Assembly: GCF_041320275.1 (NCBI RefSeq)
Contig: NZ_CP162023.1
Coordinates: 186,001-250,000 of the forward strand
Origin: Mumia sp. Pv4-285
Lineage (GTDB): Bacteria > Actinomycetota > Actinomycetes > Propionibacteriales > Nocardioidaceae
DNA length: 64,000 nt
Reading direction: 5' to 3'
In this document: piece after piece, positions 1 to 9,305 of the stretch
How the letters are laid out: each line of letters opens with the position of its first letter
How positions within the stretch are numbered: the stretch's first letter is position 1
The notes under the pieces: model-generated
What the model was told of the DNA's origin: nothing
Database searches by the model: none
The model's input: the letters and a program-made list of their open reading frames with translations, nothing else
Translations under genes and position numbers: made by a program

Positions 1-43
1 CGAACCCGGAACGGGGCTGGTCTTCAAACGGCCGCGTCTTGGA

Positions 44-1291
44 ATGACCTATCACGCCACCGTCACCGAGGATGGAAAACTCGCACTGCCGGACGGCCGA
101 GCGTTCGCGTCGCCATCCCGTGCGGCAATCGTTGCAGCTGGCGGGTCCTTGGACGGGTGGCACGCGTGGCAGGTCGCGCCTGACGGAGAATTCTTGGACG
201 ATCTCCGGCAGCGGTTGTTGGATCGCGTTGCGGGGGTCGCGAGATCACACGAATCTGGTGACGGAGATGTGCCGAAGTGGCAATCGCATTACGACTTCTT
301 GCGTAACGCTCGCCGACTAGCTGAGGATGGCTCTCCCATTGAAATTCGGGTCCGCGATCTCTTGTCTCTGTGGGGTGCAAGCGGTAGAACGCAGGCTGCC
401 AGCGAGCAACTCGCCGCAGATCTCGATAACCACGGACTGACGACCGAACCGCACTTCTTGAAGATAGGGATTGACTCATACGTATTGGTGGTTGAGCGAC
501 CCACCGAGAACGAAGAAGCCTTCGTTGGGGCGAGTGAGGAAGCGGACCCGGAGTCTCCGGAGAATGATGCGGACGTGGGCCTCACGTTGGGTAACATCCC
601 CTCCGCGAACCTTGGAGTGGAGGCCATAACGCCGCAGGCGACATACGAAGAAGCGATCACTCGGATGCTCCTTAACGATTATTCGCAGCTTGCGGTAATG
701 ACGGGCCGCCGGTCAGTGCCCGACGCTGTCACCTGGCAGTCGATCGCTCGCGAACGTCACGTCCATCCGCAGGGCGGTTTGGCGGGTGCGGTGGTCAGCG
801 CCACAACCTTGTCGTACGACACCGAGCTCATCGATGTACTCCGCATACTAGAGTCGGAGGATTTCGTGTTCGTGAAGGATATGACAAACAAGGTGACTGG
901 AATCGTTACGACCACCGACGTTGTGCGCGCCTATGGTCAACTTGCAACCCCCTTCTTCCTTATTGGCGAACTGGATCAACTGCTGCGGCGGGTTATTGCG
1001 GACAACTTCACGATGGACGAAGTGCGCTCCACGTGTGCCGGTGATAGCGGCCGTAACTTGCAGACCTATGATGAGCTTACAATGGGAGATTACGAATACA
1101 TGCTCCGGAATGGAACTCATTGGTCCACCCTTGGTTGGCCGTTGGACCGGGCGACCTTTATTGCGCGGCTGTCGGAACTTCGTGAAATCAGGAATGACTT
1201 GGTGCATTTCAATCCAGATCCTCTTCCGGAACACACCGTAACTCAGATTCGATACATGATTCAGGTGCTCAAGAAGTATGCGTCAGCGTAG
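44..1291 (+). CDS. RAMA-like / CBS-pair / HEPN-like fusion protein
   Basis: A 415-residue protein in three parts. Residues about 5-48 look like a RAMA domain (restriction/adenine-methylase associated): an F-x-SPS-x-AA core followed by GWHAWQV. A winged-helix-like stretch with LLSLWGA and TEPHF follows at about 100-145. Two CBS repeats lie at about 182-303; the second carries the typical GIVTTTDVVRA. The C-terminal helical region (about 304-412) has an R-x4-H motif (RNDLVH, R383 and H388), the signature of HEPN ribonuclease-fold domains. By family knowledge CBS pairs bind adenosyl ligands and HEPN domains are often RNases, so a ligand-gated effector is inferred. The reading frame stays open upstream to the window edge and no good ribosome-binding site precedes this ATG, so the true start may lie outside. 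GC content is lower than in the following genes. Confidence 0.7.
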   Translation: MTYHATVTEDGKLALPDGRAFASPSRAAIVAAGGSLDGWHAWQVAPDGEFLDDLRQRLLDRVAGVARSHESGDGDVPKWQSHYDFLRNARRLAEDGSPIEIRVRDLLSLWGASGRTQAASEQLAADLDNHGLTTEPHFLKIGIDSYVLVVERPTENEEAFVGASEEADPESPENDADVGLTLGNIPSANLGVEAITPQATYEEAITRMLLNDYSQLAVMTGRRSVPDAVTWQSIARERHVHPQGGLAGAVVSATTLSYDTELIDVLRILESEDFVFVKDMTNKVTGIVTTTDVVRAYGQLATPFFLIGELDQLLRRVIADNFTMDEVRSTCAGDSGRNLQTYDELTMGDYEYMLRNGTHWSTLGWPLDRATFIARLSELREIRNDLVHFNPDPLPEHTVTQIRYMIQVLKKYASA

Positions 1292-1496
1292 CCAATAGCA
1301 GCTTGTGGAGCGGCCGAGCCAGACTCTCTGTGCCCGGTTCGCGCACCTGTTCAACCGAGGGCCGAGAATGAGCCGCCGCTCGCTTCGACACGGTGCGATC
1401 CGCGCCGTCAGGGACTTTGGTCGCCAGCGCCGCTCAACGCCAACGTCCACAAACTCAACCTCCGCTGAACCCCTGCCCTCGTACGGTCATTCCACA

Positions 1497-1546
1497 CCCA
1501 GCCCCTCGGGGGAAGGGCTGGGCTCCGATCCGTACTCGGCGGATCG
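1497..1546 (+). promoter_or_regulatory. tandem hairpins in the leader of the giant secreted gene
   Basis: Two inverted repeats lie just upstream of the 1568 start. One pairs CCCAGCCC (1497-1504) with GGGCTGGG (1515-1522). The other pairs CGATCCG (1526-1532) with CGGATCG (1540-1546). The rest of 1292-1567 shows no gene. They could be a terminator-like or mRNA-stability element; no known riboswitch consensus was recognised. Confidence 0.35.
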
Positions 1547-1567
1547 CACACACGGGGGAACACCAGG

Positions 1568-4500
1568 ATGCTTCGCGCTGCGCGCACGGCTGCGCTCATG
1601 CTCGCCACCACGTCGGCGCTAGTCGTTGGCACCTTCGCAGCCACCACCGCACCAGCCGCCGCGGCAAACCCGTACGTCGTCACCTCCACCGCCGACCACG
1701 CTGACGCCACCGCCGGCGACGGCCAGTGCCGTACGAGCCAGGCGAGCGGCGCTGTCTGCACCCTCCGCGCCGCCATCCAAGAAGCCAACGCCAGCGCGGG
1801 CGCGGACACGATCCGCTTCGCCATCGGCTCCGGCCCGGTCACGATCTCGCCGACCTCCGAGCTCCCGCAGATCATCGACCCGGTGACGATCGACGGGTTC
1901 AGCCAGCCCGGCGCGGGCACCACGCCGATCGTCCACCTCGCCGGTGACACCGTCGGCACGAACGGTGACGGCTTGCGCCTCGCCGCCGGCACGAGCTCGG
2001 TCTCCGGGCTCGTCCTCACCCACTTCGACGTCGCGATCTTCGTCTCCGGTCCTGGTGGCAACCTCGTCACCGGCAACTACGTCGGGATCGCCCCCGACGG
2101 CACAACCGCGCGCGGCAACACGTTCGGGATCGTCATCGACAAGTCCCCCGACAATGTCATCGGCACCTCCGCCAGCGCCAACGTGATCTCCGGCAACGCA
2201 AAGTCCGGCATCACGGTCAACGGCGCCGCCGCGCAGGGCAACGACATCGCCGGCAACCGCATCGGCACCAACGCCACAGGGACCGCGGCCGTCGCCAACC
2301 TTCTCGGCATCAGCCTCCTCAGCGGCGCCCTCGACACCCGCATCGGCGGCACCACCGACGCCGACGGCAACCTCGTGTCGGGCAATGTCTCCCACGGCAT
2401 CGAGGTCGCGGGTGCCGCCAAGGGGACGGTGATCTCGCGCAACCGCGTCGGCACCAACGCCGCGGGCACCGCCAAGCTGCCGAACCGAAGCCAGGGCATC
2501 GCCGCCATCACCGCCGCCAAGGTGACGATCCAGTCCAACCTGATCTCCGGCAACGGCGAGACCGGGGTCTGGGCCTCCGGCCTCGCGGGCTCCGACCCCC
2601 ATCTGATCGCCGACAACCTCGTCGGTACGAACGCGGCCGGCACCGCAGCCCTCGACAACGTCTCCGACGGGATCCGCCTCTCGGCGACCGGCGACCCCAG
2701 CGTCCCCACCGCGTACGCGAAGGTCACCGGAAACACGATCTCCGGCAACGGGCGTGACGGCATCCGTACGGCCGACAGCGGCTACAACGACATCAGCGAC
2801 AACACCATCGGCCTCGCCAAGGGGGCAACGACGACGCGGGTGCCCAACAAGGGCGTCGGCGTCCTTCTCGTCCGCGACCGCCGCTCGTCGGTGCGTACGA
2901 ACGTCGTCTCCGGGAACGACGGCGGCGGCATCTTCGCCGTCGGGGGCCACACGGGCAACCCGCTCGAGATCCTCAACAACAGGGTCGGCACCGACGGGAC
3001 CGGCGGATCGACCGCACCGAACAAGAACGCCGGCATCAAGCTCACCGCCGAAGCCGCGGCGCCGACCGCAGGCGCGTACGGCGACGTCCGCAGCAACCTC
3101 GTCTCCGGCAACGACGGCGACGGCATCGTGGTCGCGCACGGCATGTCGGCCAGCACGATCACCGACAACACCGTCGGCGCCAACCTCGCGAAGACCGGCA
3201 CCCTGCGCAACCAGGGCGTCGGCATCTGGGTCGAGAAGGGCAGCGGCCACGACGTCGGCACGCCGGGCCACGGCAACCTGGTGGTCGCCAACAGCGTCGG
3301 CATCCTCGTACGGGGTTCGTCCCACGTGTCCGTCGCCGCCAACACCGTCGGCGTCCTCCCCAGCGGGGCCAGCGCACCCAACCGCAGCCAGGGCGTCAAG
3401 GTCGACGGCGGTGCGACCAAGGTGACGATCGGCTCCAAGTCGACCGATGCGATCACCCCCGGCAGCTGCGCCGCGGCGTGCAACATGATCACCGACAACA
3501 CCGGAGCCGGCGTCGCGATCGAGGGCGACGACGCCACGACCGCCGTCACGGTCCGCGGCAACGTCACCGACAAGAACGGCGGCATCCCGATCGACCTCGG
3601 TACCGCCGGCCCGACCCCGAACGACGCCGCCGACGCCGACACCGGCCCCAACGGACTGCTCAACTTCCCGGTCGGCGTCTCCGCGTCGTACGACAAGGTC
3701 AAGGCGAAGACGTTCGTCACCGGCGTGCTCACCACCCCCGACCCGAAGGGCGCCGTCGTCGACGTCTACAAGGCGGCGGGCCCAGGACCGGTCAGCGGGT
3801 TCGGGACGGCAAAGGAGTGGGTCGGCAAGGCGACCTCCTACCCGACCGCGGCCGGCGCGCACTTCGTGCTCGAGCTGGCCGGCGACCAGACCGCGAACGC
3901 CACGTACTCCGCGACGGCGACCACCTCCGACGGCTCCACCTCCGAGGTCTCGATGGTCTGCCTCGACACCGACGGCGACGGCACGCTCGACGACGACGGT
4001 GACGCGATCTGCGACAGCTGGGAGACGAGCGGCATCGACTACGACGGCGACCGGGTGGTCGATCTCCCGCTCAACGCCGCGCCGTACAACGCCGACCCGA
4101 CCAAGCCCGACGTGTTCGTGGACGTCGACTACATGGAGGGCGCGCTGCACAGGGACCGCCCGTCCACGCACGCGCTCGGACGGGTCGTCAAGGCGTACGA
4201 GTTCGCGCCGAACAACGGCATCGCGCTACACCTCTCACCGGGTGCCGCCGGGCGCGCGGACGACGCCGTGGAGCACAGCGGCGACATCTTGGTGATGGGG
4301 CGTGGGTCAGGCGACGACGACGACTACTGGGACCTCAAGGACGGCACGCCGGGCGACCTCTGCGACGGCGCGTTCGGGACGAAGGCCGACCGCACGGGCC
4401 CGCGCTGCCACGCGGTGCTCGGGGCGAAGCGGCTGATCTATCGCTATGCGCTGTTCACCCACCGGTTCGACGAGTCCCCGCGGACCTCCGGCGTCTCGGA

Positions 4501-7500
4501 CCTCGGCGGACAGGACGTCCTCGTCAGCATCGGCAGCTGGGACGACGACGACGTCATCCGCGTCGGCGGGACGCTCAGCCGTTGCGTCACGCTCGAGTGG
4601 TGCAAGAGCGAGGTCGAGGCCGGCACCTTCATGCACGAGCTCGGCCACGCCCTGGGACTCGACCACGGCGGCGGTGACGACGTCCAGAACAAGCCCAACT
4701 ACCTCAGCGTCATGAACTACACCTTCCAGCTCCTCGGCTCGACGCCCGACCGTCCGCTCGACTACTCGCGGTGGAAGCTCCCGACCTTGTTCGAGAACAA
4801 CCTCGACGAGGCCGCCGGCATCGCGGCGAACGAGTCGGCCGCGACGAAGGCCGAGATCTCCCGGCGCTGGTCGGCCACCGCCTTCAGCTGGTACGACGCC
4901 GCGAAGGGCGAGTGCGTCTGGCGCAGCGGGTCGCCGATCTGGGCCATCGACTGGAACCAGGTCGGCGGTGCCGCGCAGACCGGTGTGGCTGCGGGTATCG
5001 CCGCCGACGGACGCGGCGGCACGGACTGCCAGACCATCCGATCGATCCCGCTCGCCGGTCACGACGACTGGGCGAACCTCCGGTACGACATGCGCAGCTC
5101 GGGCTGGTACCGGACCGAGGGCGTGCCCGCCACGGTCGCCGCGCGTGCCGGAGCTGCTCGGTCGGGGCAGGACGTCGAGGACGCAGCGGCGCTCGCAGCC
5201 GCCTCCGACAGCGACGGCGACGGCGTCCCGAACGCGGCCGACGTGTGCGTTCTGAAGGCCGACCCTGCCCAGCACGACCAGGACGCCGACGGCATCGGCG
5301 ACGCCTGCGTCGACGACATCACCGACCGCGACGTGTCCGTGGGCGTGACCGCGCCGACCGAGCAGCCGCCGGTCGGGTCGACGACGACGGTCCGGGTGAC
5401 CGCCTCGAACTCCTTCCCGCTCCCGGCGACCGACCTCGAGATCGAGGTACGGCTGCCCGAGGGCCTCGTCCCCGTCTCCGCGACGCCCAGCCACGGCTCG
5501 TACGGCGCGGGCTCGGGCACGTGGACGATCCCCTCGCTGGCGAAGCGATCCTCCGCCACGCTCGACCTCGCCGTACGCGTGACGCGTGCCGAGACCGATC
5601 TGGACGTCGAGGCCGAGGTCGTCGCGGCCGGTGAGGACGACCGCGACTCTGTGCCCGACAACGGCGACCCGCTCGAGGACGACCTCGCGTCGGTGGCGGT
5701 GCGGGCAAAGCTCGTCTACACGCTCGAGCCGCTGCCGAAGGATGTCGTTCTCGCGGTCCGCGACGGCGAGACGATCGCGATGTTGAGCCGTGACAGCACG
5801 GACACGCGCCGCATCACGCTCGAGCACGCAGGACGTACGACGACTCTGCCGGTGGCGTCGGACAACCTCGACCTCCTCGGCGTCAATGCCCACGGCGAGA
5901 TCGTCTACTGGCTGGACCGAGTGTCGTACCTGTGGCGTGACGGCGCGTCCGTACGCCTGCCGGACAACTTCGTGGCTTCGGCGCTCAACGACGCCGGCAC
6001 CGTCGTCGGCCGGTCGTACAACAAAGCGGCGACCTGGATCGACGGCACGGTCACGCTCCTGCCTGACCTCGATCCGACCCACCCGGCGGCAGGCGGCACG
6101 GCGACCGCGATCAACGACGACGGACTGATCGTCGGCTACTCGCTCTCTCGGTTCGGCCGCGAGAACGCCGTCCGCTGGGACACGGGCGGGATCGACTCGC
6201 TCGGCATGGACCCCGGCGACGTGTCGATGGCTCTCGACGTCGCGGACAGCGGCGCGATCGCGGGTGAGCTGATGAGCCGCCCGCTGCGGGTCGTGGACGG
6301 GAAGCGGACCGTCATCGAGGAGGGACCGGGTAGCGCCGCGTCGGTGAATGCGGTCGGTGACTTCGTCGGGCGCACGCAGGACCTGCGGGCATTCGTCCAC
6401 ACGTCGGGAAAGGCTTGGCGGCTTGAGGCGCTGCTCGCACCCGGTCAGGATTGGTTCCAGCTTCACGGCGCCCTCGATATTGCTGACGACGGGTCGATCC
6501 TGGGCGTCGGCGAGTACGGCAGTGAGCTCCGATACTTCATCGCGCATCCCGGGGCAGCCGCACGGACGGCCGGCGTCGTGGCCTCACCGAGCAGCCTGGA
6601 CGTCGGTGTGGTCGAGGTGGGCAGCAGCTCCGGTCCCGAGGAGGTGACGCTCACGAACGAGTCGTCCGCTGCCGTGGAGGTCGAGTCGCCGCGCATCGAG
6701 GGTGCGGCCGCGGCGAACTTCGCGGTCGACGCCGGGACGCTGCCTCGTACGCTCGCGGCCGGCGAGTCGGTCGAGGTGTCGGTCGAGTTCACGCCGACGG
6801 TGACAGGCACGCGTACGGCGTCGCTCGTCGTGCCCGCGGCGAGCGGAGACGTGACCGTCCCGCTGCGGGGCGAGGGCGTGGCCGCCGATGACACGGCTCC
6901 GAGCATCACGTGCGCGAGACCGTCGGCAGCCTGGTCGCGCACCGACGCCTCGATCTCGTGCTCCGCGACCGACAGCGGCAGCGGGCTCGCGAACGCCGCC
7001 GACCGCGCGTTCGTCCTGCGGACCTCGGTCGCGGCCGGCACGGCGACAGCGAACGCTTCGACCGGCACGCGGCGCGTCTGTGACAAGGTCGGCAACTGCG
7101 CGACGGCCGGACCCGTACGCGGTCTGCGCATCGACAAGCGGGCGCCGTCCGCGAAGGCCACCCGCACCACCCCGGTGACGCTCGACGGCAAAGCCGTCGT
7201 TCGGCTCGCCGGGACCGACGTCGGCTCCGGCGTCGCCTCTTACGACACGCGCGTCCGTACAGTCGCCCGCTCGGGAGCGACGTCGGGCTGGTCCGTGCCG
7301 AAGGGCTGGCAGGCGTCGCGGACGACATCGCTGGCCCGCACCGTGGCGGCCGGAACGACGGCGTGCTTCTCGACGCGGTCGCGTGACCGGGCGGGCAACG
7401 TGTCCGCGTGGAGCACGCAAGTGTGCATGAGCGCGCCGTACGACGATCGTGCGCTCAAGGCATCAACCGGGTGGAAGCGTACGAAGGGTGCGGCGTACCT

Positions 7501-7783
7501 GCAGCGCACGATCTCGACGACCACCCGCAAGGGCGCGACGCTCAAGACCGGACGAACTCGCGGAGGGGCGGTCGCGCTGGTCGTCACGCGGTGCAGGGGT
7601 TGCGGCACCGTCGACGTGCTCGTCGGCAAGCGCCGGGTCGCGCGCGTCACGCTGAGTGGGCGCGCGACCCGTCACCGCCAGGTGGTCGTGCTCCCGCGGC
7701 GTGCGTTCTCGGGGGCGATCACGATCAAGGCGGTGACGAAGGGGAAGCCGGTACGCATCGACGGACTGGCCCTCTTGCCGTAG
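1568..7783 (+). CDS. giant secreted beta-helix / metzincin / HAF-repeat protein
   Basis: A 2071-residue exported protein. It has a signal peptide (1 to about 33, cleavage near an AAA-rich stretch) and a CSLREA-like segment (CTLRAAIQEAN, GADTIRF). A long right-handed beta-helix follows to about 720, with repeated NxISGN / GTNxxGT turns. A metalloprotease-like region contains HELGHALGLDH (1023-1033) and a Met-turn SVMNY (M1049), the metzincin pattern. Thrombospondin-type-3 calcium repeats lie at about 1213-1250 and a DUF11-like domain at about 1257-1378. HAF extracellular repeats (LNDAGTVVG, INDDGLIVG) lie at about 1381-1665, then a choice-of-anchor-D/ASH-like domain at about 1671-1771 and a C-terminal carbohydrate-binding-like sandwich. 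There is no LPXTG sorting signal. A GGGGGA site lies about 10 nt before the ATG. Role inferred: surface or extracellular polymer binding combined with proteolysis. Confidence 0.85.
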   Translation: MLRAARTAALMLATTSALVVGTFAATTAPAAAANPYVVTSTADHADATAGDGQCRTSQASGAVCTLRAAIQEANASAGADTIRFAIGSGPVTISPTSELPQIIDPVTIDGFSQPGAGTTPIVHLAGDTVGTNGDGLRLAAGTSSVSGLVLTHFDVAIFVSGPGGNLVTGNYVGIAPDGTTARGNTFGIVIDKSPDNVIGTSASANVISGNAKSGITVNGAAAQGNDIAGNRIGTNATGTAAVANLLGISLLSGALDTRIGGTTDADGNLVSGNVSHGIEVAGAAKGTVISRNRVGTNAAGTAKLPNRSQGIAAITAAKVTIQSNLISGNGETGVWASGLAGSDPHLIADNLVGTNAAGTAALDNVSDGIRLSATGDPSVPTAYAKVTGNTISGNGRDGIRTADSGYNDISDNTIGLAKGATTTRVPNKGVGVLLVRDRRSSVRTNVVSGNDGGGIFAVGGHTGNPLEILNNRVGTDGTGGSTAPNKNAGIKLTAEAAAPTAGAYGDVRSNLVSGNDGDGIVVAHGMSASTITDNTVGANLAKTGTLRNQGVGIWVEKGSGHDVGTPGHGNLVVANSVGILVRGSSHVSVAANTVGVLPSGASAPNRSQGVKVDGGATKVTIGSKSTDAITPGSCAAACNMITDNTGAGVAIEGDDATTAVTVRGNVTDKNGGIPIDLGTAGPTPNDAADADTGPNGLLNFPVGVSASYDKVKAKTFVTGVLTTPDPKGAVVDVYKAAGPGPVSGFGTAKEWVGKATSYPTAAGAHFVLELAGDQTANATYSATATTSDGSTSEVSMVCLDTDGDGTLDDDGDAICDSWETSGIDYDGDRVVDLPLNAAPYNADPTKPDVFVDVDYMEGALHRDRPSTHALGRVVKAYEFAPNNGIALHLSPGAAGRADDAVEHSGDILVMGRGSGDDDDYWDLKDGTPGDLCDGAFGTKADRTGPRCHAVLGAKRLIYRYALFTHRFDESPRTSGVSDLGGQDVLVSIGSWDDDDVIRVGGTLSRCVTLEWCKSEVEAGTFMHELGHALGLDHGGGDDVQNKPNYLSVMNYTFQLLGSTPDRPLDYSRWKLPTLFENNLDEAAGIAANESAATKAEISRRWSATAFSWYDAAKGECVWRSGSPIWAIDWNQVGGAAQTGVAAGIAADGRGGTDCQTIRSIPLAGHDDWANLRYDMRSSGWYRTEGVPATVAARAGAARSGQDVEDAAALAAASDSDGDGVPNAADVCVLKADPAQHDQDADGIGDACVDDITDRDVSVGVTAPTEQPPVGSTTTVRVTASNSFPLPATDLEIEVRLPEGLVPVSATPSHGSYGAGSGTWTIPSLAKRSSATLDLAVRVTRAETDLDVEAEVVAAGEDDRDSVPDNGDPLEDDLASVAVRAKLVYTLEPLPKDVVLAVRDGETIAMLSRDSTDTRRITLEHAGRTTTLPVASDNLDLLGVNAHGEIVYWLDRVSYLWRDGASVRLPDNFVASALNDAGTVVGRSYNKAATWIDGTVTLLPDLDPTHPAAGGTATAINDDGLIVGYSLSRFGRENAVRWDTGGIDSLGMDPGDVSMALDVADSGAIAGELMSRPLRVVDGKRTVIEEGPGSAASVNAVGDFVGRTQDLRAFVHTSGKAWRLEALLAPGQDWFQLHGALDIADDGSILGVGEYGSELRYFIAHPGAAARTAGVVASPSSLDVGVVEVGSSSGPEEVTLTNESSAAVEVESPRIEGAAAANFAVDAGTLPRTLAAGESVEVSVEFTPTVTGTRTASLVVPAASGDVTVPLRGEGVAADDTAPSITCARPSAAWSRTDASISCSATDSGSGLANAADRAFVLRTSVAAGTATANASTGTRRVCDKVGNCATAGPVRGLRIDKRAPSAKATRTTPVTLDGKAVVRLAGTDVGSGVASYDTRVRTVARSGATSGWSVPKGWQASRTTSLARTVAAGTTACFSTRSRDRAGNVSAWSTQVCMSAPYDDRALKASTGWKRTKGAAYLQRTISTTTRKGATLKTGRTRGGAVALVVTRCRGCGTVDVLVGKRRVARVTLSGRATRHRQVVVLPRRAFSGAITIKAVTKGKPVRIDGLALLP

Positions 7784-7794
7784 GGAGGCGCGGA

Positions 7795-8529
7795 TCAACC
7801 GGTCAGGATGCCGAGCGCAATCTGCCCCTGTGTCCTCACCGCGACCGGCACGAGGGCCCAGGCGGCGTGTGTGTCGTCGAGGAGTGCCTTGGCTTGGAGA
7901 AGTCGTTGGCGATCCTTCTTGGTCAGCTCGTCGGCGAGCGTGAAGGGGTCTTCGACCAGCGAGCACAGGAGCGCCAGGTCTCGGTGGTGACGTTGAGGGT
8001 CCGGCAACGTCACGGCTGCTGCTTTCCCGATGATCGCCGCAAGGAGTGTCGGTCGTGGCACCCGGCCGCTTCGGCCATCGTGGACGACCGTCACGATCTC
8101 GGTGCGGGCCAGTGCTTGCGTGCCACCGGGAATCTCGACTGTCCGGCCGGGAGGTGTCGTCGTCAGGTTCGCCCGAGCCCCAAGGCCCTCGGGAGCGAGG
8201 ACGTCGATCACCACCGGACGAGGCTCGGCAGGCCGGATGTAGCGATGGGCCAGACCGTCGGCGCTCGGGGTATCCATCTGGAACTGCAGGCTCTGAAGCG
8301 CCTCGACGACCCGAGCGAGTGCGTTGGGGTCGGCGCGGATGTCGGCCACGACGTCGCCATCTTGGCTGATCTGCGGGGGGACCTGACCGTGCTCAAGAGC
8401 ATGAAGCAACACCATCTGCCCGCCGACCAGTGCCCAAGGGACGCGAATCCGGTCGTGGAGATCGAGGAGCACCCGCCACAGCTCGTCGACCGGAGCCGGC
8501 ATCGGGGGAAGCGTGATGACAATGCTCAT
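7795..8529 (-). CDS. nucleotidyltransferase-fold protein, AbiEii-like toxin candidate (copy A)
   Basis: A 244-residue protein with the nucleotidyltransferase pattern LVGGQM-x-LLHA followed about 20 residues later by D-G-D-V-V-A-D, then a conserved HRYIRP, VIDVLAP and a C-terminal RPTLLAAIIGKAAA with H-H-R-D-LALL. This is the layout of AbiEii/DUF1814-type NTase toxins of type IV toxin-antitoxin systems. Its start overlaps the stop of the upstream HTH gene by 4 nt (ATGA), so the two are translationally coupled. A clear paralogue with the same partner lies at 59508-60239. Function as a toxin is inferred from family and pairing; a housekeeping NTase is possible. Confidence 0.65.
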   Translation of the reverse strand: MSIVITLPPMPAPVDELWRVLLDLHDRIRVPWALVGGQMVLLHALEHGQVPPQISQDGDVVADIRADPNALARVVEALQSLQFQMDTPSADGLAHRYIRPAEPRPVVIDVLAPEGLGARANLTTTPPGRTVEIPGGTQALARTEIVTVVHDGRSGRVPRPTLLAAIIGKAAAVTLPDPQRHHRDLALLCSLVEDPFTLADELTKKDRQRLLQAKALLDDTHAAWALVPVAVRTQGQIALGILTG

Positions 8530-9227
8530 GCGCTCTGCCAGTCCCTAGAGAGCTCGTCCAGTCGCAGCTGGCCAGCCCGGACCGCTCGCGGCTCGGGCGC
8601 CTCGAGCAGGTCGGCCGCGAGTGCCGCGTCCGAGATGCCGGCATCCGATGCGAACGGCCACACCCGCTGCGGGATGCGGACGATCAGGTTGGGGGGTTCG
8701 AGCGCGCTGGCGTCTCTGAGCGCCAGTGCGCGGCGCACGGCCGACCAATCCTCCTCGGCGATGTAGACCTCGACCTGGCTCTCCAGTGCGACGAGGTCGA
8801 AGGCGCGGCGAGCCGCCACGTCCGGCCCCGCGGGATGGACGTCGGGTCGGGCAAGGAGTCGGGGCACGGCGGCCGGGTGGGCGACGGCGCGGACGATGCG
8901 GCTGCGACCGCGCAGGATGCTTCGCCACTGATCGGCGTCTGCATCGCTCAGTCGGGACATGTATCCGCGGACCTGGCTGCGCGCCGAGTACGACAGCCAC
9001 GACGCCTCGCCGCCTTCGAGGAGATCGAGAAGACCCCACGAACGCAGCGGACCGAGCGGGCGTCCTGGGCGACGGCGATGTCCCTGCAGGCGTGCAACGT
9101 CCTCGGCCGACACCATCCAGTCACGACCGACCCGACGTCCCACGAGGTCGCCGGCGAGCAGCATCTGGCGCACACGGGCAGGGCTCACGTCGAGGCGCTC
9201 TGCCGCTTCGGAGACAACGATCTCCAT
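8526..9227 (-). CDS. excisionase/MerR-type HTH protein, antitoxin candidate (copy A)
   Basis: A 233-residue protein. The first about 50 residues form an excisionase/MerR-like winged HTH (VSEAAERLDVSPARVRQML, then VGRRVGRDWMV). The rest is an uncharacterised alpha/beta region. The ATG is preceded by AAAGGTGG at good spacing. It overlaps the NTase gene by 4 nt, and the same HTH-NTase order recurs at 59.5-60.9 kb. By analogy with AbiEi, it would be the DNA-binding autoregulator and antitoxin; this is inference. The C-terminal half shows only weak resemblance between the two copies, unlike the NTase partners. Confidence 0.6.
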   Translation of the reverse strand: MEIVVSEAAERLDVSPARVRQMLLAGDLVGRRVGRDWMVSAEDVARLQGHRRRPGRPLGPLRSWGLLDLLEGGEASWLSYSARSQVRGYMSRLSDADADQWRSILRGRSRIVRAVAHPAAVPRLLARPDVHPAGPDVAARRAFDLVALESQVEVYIAEEDWSAVRRALALRDASALEPPNLIVRIPQRVWPFASDAGISDAALAADLLEAPEPRAVRAGQLRLDELSRDWQSA

Positions 9228-9240
9228 CGGATCACCACCT

Positions 9241-9254
9241 TTAGGAAATACTAA
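9241..9254. promoter_or_regulatory. AT-rich imperfect palindrome upstream of HTH-NTase copy A
   Basis: TTAGGAAATACTAA is an imperfect dyad in otherwise GC-rich sequence, 14-27 nt before the HTH gene start. The position suits autoregulation of the module by its own HTH protein. No equivalent was seen before copy B. Confidence 0.3.
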
Positions 9255-9305
9255 CGCAAGCGCGATGATTTCCGAAGGTGGCGGGGCGGTGGGGCGGCGT
9301 GCAGA

